From NCBI GenBank assembly GCA_030043675.1, contig JASHXG010000213.1, positions 1 to 18,796 on the forward strand: 18,796 bases of DNA. The letters are read 5' to 3'. The translations under genes and the position numbers were made by a program. Positions 6,928-12,832 of this stretch are shown piece after piece (within the stretch, counting starts at the first letter, position 1; each line of letters starts with the position of its first letter). The DNA is from Vulcanimicrobiota bacterium. GTDB taxonomy: Bacteria > Vulcanimicrobiota > Vulcanimicrobiia > Vulcanimicrobiales > Vulcanimicrobiaceae. Under the pieces are notes generated by a model. That model did not search any database. It was not told where the DNA came from and saw only the letters and a list, made by a program, of their open reading frames with translations.

Positions 6928-6966
6928 TTTCAAGACCGCCGCATTCAACCGCTCTGCCACCTCTCC
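6928..6966 (-). pseudogene. 5' half of a tRNA-Ser(UGA), broken at the anticodon loop
   Basis: Read on the minus strand from 6966 the sequence gives the acceptor strand GGAGAGG, the TG linker, a D-arm (GCAGAGCGGTTGAATGC), the 5' anticodon strand GCGGT and the loop CTTGAAA with anticodon TGA. This is the start of a bacterial tRNA-Ser(UGA). After the loop the expected ACCGC 3' strand, variable arm, T-arm (GGTTCGAATCC) and CCTCTCC acceptor strand are absent; an ACCG appears only after five extra bases and nothing tRNA-like follows. It cannot make a functional tRNA. The break just after the anticodon loop is where some integrases cross over. Confidence 0.7.
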
Positions 6967-7295
6967 GTGCTGCATTTGATGCGGGTTTCCGCCTCGTTAA
7001 CCTGCCGCCGTAACCCCGCACCGCGGCGCAGGTACGGAGCAGTCGGTGCCTTTTCAAGGGGGAATAAGCCGCCGATGCCGCCAACGTTGAGGCCGTCGTG
7101 AATGATACGGCCCGTTCTTGCTATGCCGACCGCCTAGAACGCCGCCGCACAGCCCGTTGGGAACGGTTTCTCGCGTTGCGGCACCTCTGACGCGTTCGAT
7201 GCCGGAAGCGCTCGTCTCTCGCGCGCGTTTCTCTATTTTTCTTTCCCAGGCTACTTCCAGGATTCCAGCTGTCGCTCAGGAGTATGCTGAAGGCC

Positions 7296-7345
7296 GGGGC
7301 TGGGATATAAAGGTCAGTCCTCGACCAGCTCAGCATCCCAGCCCC
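7296..7345. repeat. Long inverted repeat in the 5' leader of the 182-residue gene
   Basis: GGGGCTGGGAT (7296-7306) pairs exactly with ATCCCAGCCCC (7335-7345). The 28-nt spacer holds a smaller GGTC...GACC stem, so a nested stem-loop can form. It ends 15 nt before the AGGAAGAGG ribosome-binding site of the next gene. It could be a leader RNA structure, an operator or the end of a small mobile element; no T-tract supports a terminator. Confidence 0.6.
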
Positions 7346-7377
7346 GCCGATACGGGTCAAAGGAAGAGGCTGCGCGT

Positions 7378-7926
7378 TTGAAAACACACGGCCCGCTCGC
7401 ACGCGCGATCGCCTTTCTCAGCGCCGTCGAGATCAGTCCGGGTCGGTATGCCTATCGCGATACGCATCGCTATTATATCGCGACGGGCTCACAACTGGCT
7501 CGGCTAGGGCGGTATCTCGAGGCGCAGATCCGTCAGCGCGCGATGCCGGCGGTCGCGTTGCCGCAAGGAGGCGGATACTCCGCGTGGGGCGCCGACACCG
7601 TGACGTTCGAGATGCCTGCCTGGTGGACTCCCGCGGTCAGTCTAGAGGCGTTGGCGACGCACCCAGCAAGCGACGATCACACAGCCGAACGTGAAAAGGC
7701 CGAGAGCCTTATACGCTGGGTGAAAAAGCGGCGCGCCTTCGAGCCGACTACGGCGCTCGTCGCACGCCTAAAGCTGCGGCGTGACTTCGATCACTGTATG
7801 ATGATCGACGACATTCGCTACGGTAGCGAAAAATCGGCTCGCGCCGCGGCACTGACTTTGGCGAGCGAGATCATCGACATGTCGCTTTTAGACAGAGCCA
7901 ACGAGGTCAGCGTGACTCGATTGTGA
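7378..7926 (+). CDS. Hypothetical protein, 182 residues
   Basis: I do not recognise this protein. It starts at a TTG with AGGAAGAGG 8 nt upstream, a strong site that supports both the reading frame and the start. The protein has no signal peptide or membrane segment. It contains an aromatic, tyrosine-rich N-terminal part (GRYAYRDTHRYYIATGSQLA), a GGGYSAWGADTVTFEMPAWW segment, then a charged, helical C-terminal half with EREKAESLIRWVKKRRAFEP. It is probably cytoplasmic. A large inverted repeat sits in its leader. Its 3' end overlaps the convergent lipoprotein gene by 20 nt. It may belong to the accessory block around the tRNA fragment. Confidence 0.6.
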   Translation: MKTHGPLARAIAFLSAVEISPGRYAYRDTHRYYIATGSQLARLGRYLEAQIRQRAMPAVALPQGGGYSAWGADTVTFEMPAWWTPAVSLEALATHPASDDHTAEREKAESLIRWVKKRRAFEPTTALVARLKLRRDFDHCMMIDDIRYGSEKSARAAALTLASEIIDMSLLDRANEVSVTRL

Positions 7927-8668
7927 GGCCCAACAAAATCGGCGTAGAGCCGCCGTACGTGTCGGTCACGATGACCTTCTTAAGAGTCTGGCCCTTAAGG
8001 GCGCTAAGGGTGTACTGCTGCTCGTCGATGCGATATTTACCCTGCTCTCCAGTGTGAACGTTCCCAGTTCCACCCGCGCCGAGACACGTTTTTGGATCCA
8101 CACAATGAAATACGTTTCTTGCAATTACCCCCGGCACTCCGTTGCTGAGGGTGTCCGCGAAGCTGCCGTCGTAGAAGTCCCGAATATCCTTCCCACCTAT
8201 CAGGGCAAACGTCACCTTTGCTCCACCGCTTCCCACAAACTCGATGGTCGCAAGTTGCTGGTTTGGCTGCGGAGAGTACGCATTCATGAGGGTGTAAGCG
8301 GTTGCGGGTTTCGCAATCGCGGTTGTCATCGTAATTTGCGCGCCGCTCCCTGAGAAGCTGTCGTAGAAGTTGCATGCGCCATCGTCGCTGTATCCGCACT
8401 TCTTGGGTTTCGACGGAATCGAAAAGGAGCCGTGCTTCAGCTTATATATCCCCTCCGGGAACGTGCTGATCAAATCGTCTTGAATGCTATCGGTTGTTGG
8501 AATCTTCACGTAATGCGCCGTCGACTCAGCGTGCTGAGATTGATCGCCGGCGCTAAGCAGAGTCGCGCCGCCCGGCGGCATAGCTTGCGTCACGTTGGAA
8601 CAACCAGCCAGCACTACGATAGCCAGGGTCGCCAAAACCCTCATGCCCGATACGAAATTTGTTTCCAC
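7907..8668 (-). CDS. Secreted lipoprotein of unknown function
   Basis: This is a 253-residue protein. The signal peptide (RVLATLAIVVLAGC) ends in a clear lipobox with Cys23. The start is either the GTG at 8668, with GGAG 11 nt upstream, or the ATG at 8644, whose ribosome-binding site is weaker; I kept the longer form. The mature part has Ser/Gly-rich beta-strand-type sequence, a KKCGYSDDGACNFYDSFSGS segment and a NVFHCVDPKTCLGAGG segment, four cysteines that could form disulfides in the periplasm. The C-terminus (LKKVIVTDTYGGSTPILLGL) looks like a closing beta-sandwich strand. I do not recognise a named domain. It is likely anchored in a membrane and exposed to the periplasm or the surface. 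Confidence 0.7.
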   Translation of the reverse strand: METNFVSGMRVLATLAIVVLAGCSNVTQAMPPGGATLLSAGDQSQHAESTAHYVKIPTTDSIQDDLISTFPEGIYKLKHGSFSIPSKPKKCGYSDDGACNFYDSFSGSGAQITMTTAIAKPATAYTLMNAYSPQPNQQLATIEFVGSGGAKVTFALIGGKDIRDFYDGSFADTLSNGVPGVIARNVFHCVDPKTCLGAGGTGNVHTGEQGKYRIDEQQYTLSALKGQTLKKVIVTDTYGGSTPILLGLTIESR

Positions 8669-8989
8669 CTTATTGTCAACTCCGTTGCGGTAGGTTCTAA
8701 AGACTCAATGCGGATCGGCCCTGTCTTCACAAGATCGATCATACAAGGCCGACCGTCAGGGAGTCGTCAGGCCGACTGCCCCTCCGGCCCTCTGCGTGGA
8801 TTCGGGCCATCGCCACTATAGCGAGGGCCTATATCTACTTGTATCGGCAGCACTGGGGAAGTAAAAGAGCATATAGCGCAAACATATCAGTATCCGCGCC
8901 GATCAAACGCCTTCCAGCCGGCAATCGAGCCGGCTCCATCGCTCTTTTTGAGGTAGTCGATGCGCGCACAGTGTCGTAGAATACCAGCA

Positions 8990-9018
8990 TTGCAAGCTGT
9001 GCCCGCATCCTTTGTAGA
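8990..9018 (+). promoter_or_regulatory. Weak promoter candidate for the MscS leader
   Basis: TTGCAA (8990-8995) and TGTAGA (9013-9018) are spaced by 17 bp. The match to the sigma-70 consensus is partial, particularly in the -10. Its position upstream of the leader hairpins is suitable. Alternative promoters cannot be excluded. Confidence 0.25.
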
Positions 9019-9071
9019 AAAGGCTTCTAAGAGGAGCTAGCCGGCGGACTCGATTTCGACCAGTAAAGCGT

Positions 9072-9100
9072 CGGAGGGGCGCGCAGCAGGTTGCCCTCCG
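9072..9100 (+). promoter_or_regulatory. Leader hairpin upstream of the MscS gene
   Basis: CGGAGGG (9072-9078) pairs with CCCTCCG (9094-9100). GGGGC at 9076-9080 could instead pair with GCCCC at 9108-9112, which would open both this hairpin and the base of the following terminator-like stem. This gives the layout of an attenuator, although no known riboswitch motif is recognised. Confidence 0.4.
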
Positions 9101-9103
9101 GTG

Positions 9104-9141
9104 AGAGGCCCCGTCGGCTACCCGGCGGGGTCTTTTCTTTT
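9104..9141 (+). terminator. Strong rho-independent terminator-like hairpin before the MscS start
   Basis: CCCCGTCGG (9109-9117) pairs with CCGGCGGGG (9122-9130) around a CTAC loop with one G-T pair, and pairing extends to 9104/9135. TCTTTTCTTTT follows. It ends 21 nt before the channel's start codon, so it either ends a leader transcript conditionally or terminates transcription arriving from the left. Confidence 0.65.
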
Positions 9142-9162
9142 GGATGCGGGTACAACGAGGCG

Positions 9163-10272
9163 ATGGAGTTTCTCCACGCGCTGAGCCCGTCGCAGGCCGA
9201 TGCGCTGACCACGGCCGTGTTGCTCGCGGCCGCGATCGTGGCCGGCCTGGTAGTGCACCGCATACTCTACCGGTTGCTCCGCCGCTGGGCCGAGCGCGGA
9301 AGCGGCGTGCTCGCGGCCGTCGTAAGTCGGACGGGGCGTCCGGCGGCATACATCATCCCGCTCGCGTTTATCGGCATCATTCTTCCGAGCATCGCATTGC
9401 GAGAGCAGCACGAGCATTGGCGCGGCGCGCTCGAGCACGCCGTCGTCGTCGCGACGATCGCCGCCTTCACCTGGGCTGCGATCGCACTGGTTCGACTCTG
9501 GGCCGATATCAGCGTCGCCCGCTGCCCCGTCGACGTCGAGGACAACCTGCTCGCCCGTCGATCGCAAACCCGCGTCGGCATTCTCGCGCAGACGGCGACA
9601 ATTCTGATCGTCCTCGTTGGCGTCGCGATCGCCCTCATGACGTTCCCGAGCGTGCGCACCCTGGGGACCACGCTGCTCGCGTCTGCAGGCGTTGCGGGGC
9701 TCCTAGTCGGCCTTGCCGCGCGACCGCTCTTCGAGAATCTCGTCGCCGGCATTCAGCTGGCGCTAACGGAACCGATCCGGCTCGACGACGTGCTCGTCGT
9801 CCAGGGCTACTGGGGACGCGTCGAGGAGATTACGCCGACATACGTCGTGCTTCGGGTCTGGGATCTGCGCCGGCTCGTGGTCCCGCTCTCGTTTTTTATC
9901 AATAACCCCTTCGAAAATTGGACGCGCCGCACGGCAAATCTGATCGGAGAGGTGTTCGTTTTCGCAGACTGGACGACCGACGTTGAAGCCCTGCGAGCCG
10001 AAATCCCGAAGATTCTCGGCCGCACGAAGCTGTGGGACGGGCAAGTCCAAAACTGTCAAGTTACGGACGCGACGGGTCGCGCGATTCAGCTTCGCGTTCT
10101 CGTCAGCGCGCGCAACTCCGGCGACCTATGGGATCTGCGTTGCTTCGTTCGCGAAGGCATCGTCGCGTATCTGCGCGACCAGCAGCCGCATGCGCTGCCG
10201 CGGATTCGCCTCGGATCCACGGCCTTTGACGAGGACCACACCGAGGGCGCAGGCGTGCACACGACGCGCTGA
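9163..10272 (+). CDS. MscS-family mechanosensitive ion channel
   Basis: This 369-residue inner-membrane protein opens under membrane tension and releases solutes during osmotic downshock. Hydrophobic segments lie at about 15-38, 59-79, 92-113 and 141-160. They are followed by the pore helix at about 166-200 (LLASAGVAGLLVGLAARPLF, then ENLVAGIQLALTEPIRLDD), the signature Gly/Ala-rich TM3 of MscS. The beta domain follows with VLVVQGYWGRVEEITPTYVV, RRLVVPLSFFINNPFENWTR and the C-terminal alpha/beta domain to about 345. The ATG at 9163 was chosen because longer in-frame starts would translate through the terminator stem; GAGG is only 2 nt upstream, so initiation may be weak. The leader with two hairpins suggests regulation by transcription attenuation. 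The two extra N-terminal helices compared with E. coli MscS are common in the family. Confidence 0.88.
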   Translation: MEFLHALSPSQADALTTAVLLAAAIVAGLVVHRILYRLLRRWAERGSGVLAAVVSRTGRPAAYIIPLAFIGIILPSIALREQHEHWRGALEHAVVVATIAAFTWAAIALVRLWADISVARCPVDVEDNLLARRSQTRVGILAQTATILIVLVGVAIALMTFPSVRTLGTTLLASAGVAGLLVGLAARPLFENLVAGIQLALTEPIRLDDVLVVQGYWGRVEEITPTYVVLRVWDLRRLVVPLSFFINNPFENWTRRTANLIGEVFVFADWTTDVEALRAEIPKILGRTKLWDGQVQNCQVTDATGRAIQLRVLVSARNSGDLWDLRCFVREGIVAYLRDQQPHALPRIRLGSTAFDEDHTEGAGVHTTR

Positions 10273-10418
10273 TTTCATGGCGGCTTCGTTCATGCAAGCG
10301 TATTTTTGAAGATCGGACATCGCTGAAGCGACTCTTGCGCATCGGCGGGTATCCATCGTAGCCCGTTTGGGCGGAGATCGACGGCTATCCCCAGCTCCCG
10401 ATTCGGGGGCCATCCTAG

Positions 10419-10447
10419 TTGCATCAAAAGCAGCAAGGTGCCATAAT
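10419..10447 (+). promoter_or_regulatory. Sigma-70-like promoter for the carbonic anhydrase gene
   Basis: TTGCAT (10419-10424) and CATAAT (10442-10447) are separated by 17 bp, with 4/6 and 5/6 matches to the consensus. Transcription would start near 10454, at the TAGGG/CCCTA inverted repeat, leaving a leader of about 155 nt. Confidence 0.4.
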
Positions 10448-10564
10448 AGCAGTCCTAGGGTTCCACCCTACGGTGCCTCTTCGTGGAACTCGTTCAAACA
10501 TCGATCGACTTCGTGGCCGGTAATTCGACGACGATCGACAACTCGATTTTACCTGCAACTCGAA

Positions 10565-10588
10565 GGACGTCAAAATCCACTCACGTCC
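10565..10588. promoter_or_regulatory. Inverted repeat next to the carbonic anhydrase ribosome-binding site
   Basis: GGACGT (10565-10570) and ACGTCC (10583-10588) are exact inverted repeats with a 12-nt spacer, ending 4 nt before AGGAG. This could be an operator or an RNA hairpin that affects translation; the evidence is position only. Confidence 0.3.
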
Positions 10589-10609
10589 AAACAGGAGAGC
10601 AGGCAGCCT

Positions 10610-11302
10610 ATGACGTCTTCTTGCACGCGAACCGCATTTGTACTCCGCGCCGCTTCCGTGGGAACGCTACTTGCGACGGGTTTGGCGCCAGCCCTTGCTG
10701 CTGACTACGCGGGCGCAAACGTCGCGCCGGATGATGCACTCTCCCGGCTGATGGATGGCAATAAGCATTACGTCAGTGCGATGGTCGCCGGGCGCGTGAA
10801 CACGATCGAGGAGCGCGCTTCCCTTGGCGAGGGACAAGCACCTTGGGCGTCCATTCTCACGTGCGCTGACTCGCGCACGTCGCCGGAGATCCTATTCACG
10901 CAGGGTTTGGGTGACATCTTCGTCGTGCGAGTCGCCGGCAATGTGGCAACTTCGACCGAGACCGCGAGTCTCGAATTCGGCTCGGCTGTCCTCGGGTCGC
11001 AGCTCATCGTCGTAATGGGCCACTCTGGATGCGGTGCAGTGAAGGCTGCAATCGACGCGGTCCACGGAAAGCCGGCACCAACGCCGGATTTGGTGCGACT
11101 CACCGAAGCGATCGCTCCCGCCGTTCACCTTGTTCAAGGGCGGCCGGGTGACGAACTCGTTAACGCAACGAAGGCGAACGCCTCGCTCGTAGCGCAGAGC
11201 CTTAGCAAGAACGAACTGCTCAACGGGTTAATCGCCGAGCACAAGCTTAAGGTCGTCGCCTCTTACGTGGACCTGCGCACCGGCGTCGTGTCCTTGCTCT
11301 AG
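10610..11302 (+). CDS. Exported beta-class carbonic anhydrase
   Basis: This 230-residue enzyme catalyses reversible hydration of CO2 to bicarbonate. The zinc site of beta-class enzymes is complete: C85 and D87 with R89 in the CADSR motif, and H138 and C141 in HSGCGAV. D87/R89 form the usual dyad. The core about 40-230 has the expected length and motifs (FVVRVAGNV, SLEFGSAVLG, VVASYVDLRTGVV). Residues 1-31 form a signal peptide (FVLRAASVGTLLATGLAPAL ending in ALAA), so the enzyme acts in the periplasm. The ATG at 10610 was chosen because it starts this signal peptide and has AGGAG 12 nt and AGG 6 nt upstream. It follows the MscS gene in the same direction but after a 337-nt gap with its own promoter, so it is probably a separate unit. 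It is convergent with the amidohydrolase. Confidence 0.9.
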   Translation: MTSSCTRTAFVLRAASVGTLLATGLAPALAADYAGANVAPDDALSRLMDGNKHYVSAMVAGRVNTIEERASLGEGQAPWASILTCADSRTSPEILFTQGLGDIFVVRVAGNVATSTETASLEFGSAVLGSQLIVVMGHSGCGAVKAAIDAVHGKPAPTPDLVRLTEAIAPAVHLVQGRPGDELVNATKANASLVAQSLSKNELLNGLIAEHKLKVVASYVDLRTGVVSLL

Positions 11303-11320
11303 CCGGCCGGCGGCTGGCAA

Positions 11321-12730
11321 TCACGCAAGAGTATTTTTGTAAATGGTTCCGTCTTTCATGATGATCGCGAAACTCGTTTCGGGTTTGGCGACTAACGTGA
11401 TGTCTTCGAGCGGATTGCCGTTAACGACCAAGAGGTCGGCGAGCGCGCCCTCCTCGATGACGCCCAACTTGCCGGGATACGGATTTCGCTCGCCGCTCAA
11501 CATCAACAGGTGACCGTTCGTCGCAGTCACCTGCTTCAACGCCTCGGCGCTCGAGTAGAAGTTCGTCAAATGCGTGACCATGATGCCCTGGCGCTTTGTG
11601 AGCGTTGACGAGAGAATCAAGTCGGAACCCCATGCGGTCTTGACGCCATGCTTTATCGCCAGCCTGTACATGTTGCGCGTGCTGGTAAAGACCGCTTCCA
11701 ATTTTTCAATGGCATCACCGGTCTGTGGAAGCTGATCCTCTGCGCTCAGGAATGGCTGAGTACTCAGCCAGACGCCCTTTTCTGCCATCAGTGCGGCAGT
11801 CGCGTCATCCATCAAGTGCGCGTGCTCGATGCATTGGGCTCCTGCCGCCATCGCGCGCTGAATCGCCTGCGGCATATAGGCGTGCACGGTCACGCTCGTG
11901 TTCCAGTCGCGGCAAACGTCGACGGCGGCGCGTATTTCAGGTTCCGTATAGGTCATCGCATCCAGCGGGCTGCGCGGCGATGAAACGCCGCCGCTACCGA
12001 CAACTTTGATGTGCGAAGCACCTTGTAAGAGCTGTTCGCGCACGCGCAACATAACCAAGTCGGTGCCGTCGGCAATCATCGCGCCTTCGGCTGCCCGGAG
12101 CGAGCCGAACGGGCCGCCCGGCGCCGTGATCTCGTAGATTGGGCGCAGGTCGCCATGTCCGCCGCTGCTCGTGATCATGGCGCCACTAGGATAAATACGC
12201 GGGCCGATCGCGAGGCCTTGGTCGATCGCCTGCTTGAGCGCGAAGCTGGGACCGCCGCAATCGCGGATCGTGGTAAACCCGCGCATTAAAGTGCGTTCCG
12301 ACTCAGCGGCGGCGGCTAACGAAATGAAGGCCGCGTCGCCTTGCATCAGCACCGGGAGCGGCACGCCCGCAAACACCGCGTGCCAATGCGAGTCGATCAG
12401 GCCCGGCATGATGACGCGTCCGCCGCAGTTGACGACGTGCGCGCCTTGCGGAGTGCCCGGCGTTCCGCTTTCGACCGCCTTGATTCGCGTGCCCTCGACG
12501 AGCAGAAACAAGCCTTCGCGCAGACCGCTCGATGTGCCGTCGAAAAGCCTGAAGTTCGTAAAAAGGATCGGTCGCGACGGCGCCTGCGGTGCGGCCTTCG
12601 CGGAACCAAATAATCCCAGCGAGGCGACTGAAGCGGTCGCCCCGGCGATGAATCCGCGCCGCGAAAGATCGGCGCTGATCCGCTGTGATGCAGCTTGGAT
12701 AACCGAGGTGTGGCAAGACTCATGCTTCAT
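11321..12730 (-). CDS. Tat-exported metal-dependent amidohydrolase (imidazolonepropionase/prolidase-like)
   Basis: This 469-residue enzyme belongs to the amidohydrolase superfamily, which hydrolyses C-N bonds in cyclic amides or peptides with a metal centre in a TIM barrel. Metal ligands are visible: H115 and H117 in DSHWH, K242 in HIKVVGSGG (probably carboxylated), H283 in VTVHAY, H303 in IEHAHL and D370 in WGSDL. The C-terminal GVIEEGALADLLVVNGNPLE segment is the usual beta-sandwich closure. The N-terminal SRRGFIAGATASVASLGLFG, ending in AKAA, is a twin-arginine signal, so it is exported folded to the periplasm. The group includes secreted Xaa-Pro and Xaa-Arg dipeptidases; the substrate cannot be read from sequence. 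It lies 102 nt downstream of the 1524-residue hydrolase gene on the same strand and may share its transcript. No clear ribosome-binding site precedes the ATG. Confidence 0.88.
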   Translation of the reverse strand: MKHESCHTSVIQAASQRISADLSRRGFIAGATASVASLGLFGSAKAAPQAPSRPILFTNFRLFDGTSSGLREGLFLLVEGTRIKAVESGTPGTPQGAHVVNCGGRVIMPGLIDSHWHAVFAGVPLPVLMQGDAAFISLAAAAESERTLMRGFTTIRDCGGPSFALKQAIDQGLAIGPRIYPSGAMITSSGGHGDLRPIYEITAPGGPFGSLRAAEGAMIADGTDLVMLRVREQLLQGASHIKVVGSGGVSSPRSPLDAMTYTEPEIRAAVDVCRDWNTSVTVHAYMPQAIQRAMAAGAQCIEHAHLMDDATAALMAEKGVWLSTQPFLSAEDQLPQTGDAIEKLEAVFTSTRNMYRLAIKHGVKTAWGSDLILSSTLTKRQGIMVTHLTNFYSSAEALKQVTATNGHLLMLSGERNPYPGKLGVIEEGALADLLVVNGNPLEDITLVAKPETSFAIIMKDGTIYKNTLA

Positions 12731-12832
12731 TGAGGCGCGCTCGCTTTCGCAAAGGGGTCTTATTCGACCTTGGAGTTCGAGGAGAGACGTTCAATCTCTG
12801 CCGTCAGCCTGGGGCGGATGACGGCGTGCCTC

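Larger units (their letters stand above)
6684..7377. other. Non-coding, structure-rich stretch with a tRNA-Ser fragment
   Basis: No convincing gene lies here. The left part has a cluster of inverted repeats (6680-6849), then the 5' half of a tRNA-Ser (6928-6966, minus), then about 300 nt with nothing recognisable, and finally a long inverted repeat (7296-7345) before the next gene. The combination suggests an old integration or deletion junction. Confidence 0.5.
8669..9162. other. Intergenic region between divergent lipoprotein and MscS genes
   Basis: No gene is supported here. It holds the lipoprotein's upstream region, a GC hairpin at 8916-8935 (AGCCGGC/GCCGGCT arms, with a five-T run eight bases later), a weak promoter-like pair near 8990-9018 and the hairpin leader of the channel gene (9072-9141). 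Confidence 0.5.
10273..10609. other. Intergenic region before the carbonic anhydrase gene
   Basis: No gene is supported; an in-frame extension of the carbonic anhydrase back to 10367 lacks protein-like sequence. It holds a plausible promoter (10419-10447), a small TAGGG-TTCCA-CCCTA inverted repeat at 10456-10470 and a GGACGT/ACGTCC inverted repeat at 10565-10588 just before the ribosome-binding site. Confidence 0.5.

Noticed and set aside
6690..6966. Group I intron interrupting the tRNA-Ser at the anticodon loop
   Set aside because: No 3' tRNA half (T-arm or matching acceptor strand) was found downstream and no intron core motifs were seen.
8916..8948. GC hairpin plus T-run as a terminator
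   Set aside because: The five-T run starts eight bases after the stem, too far for a standard intrinsic terminator; no upstream plus-strand gene needs it.
9091..9162. Longer MscS start at TTG 9091
   Set aside because: The extra 24 residues would be encoded by the terminator-like hairpin and its T-tract, and do not resemble a channel N-terminus.
10367..10609. 81-codon N-terminal extension of the carbonic anhydrase
   Set aside because: It would bury the signal peptide and covers the promoter and leader region; the ATG at 10610 fits better.
11301..11315. AGCCG-GCCGG-CGGCT hairpin between the convergent carbonic anhydrase and amidohydrolase genes as a terminator
   Set aside because: The stem is short and no T-tract follows on the plus strand, so it does not meet the form of an intrinsic terminator.
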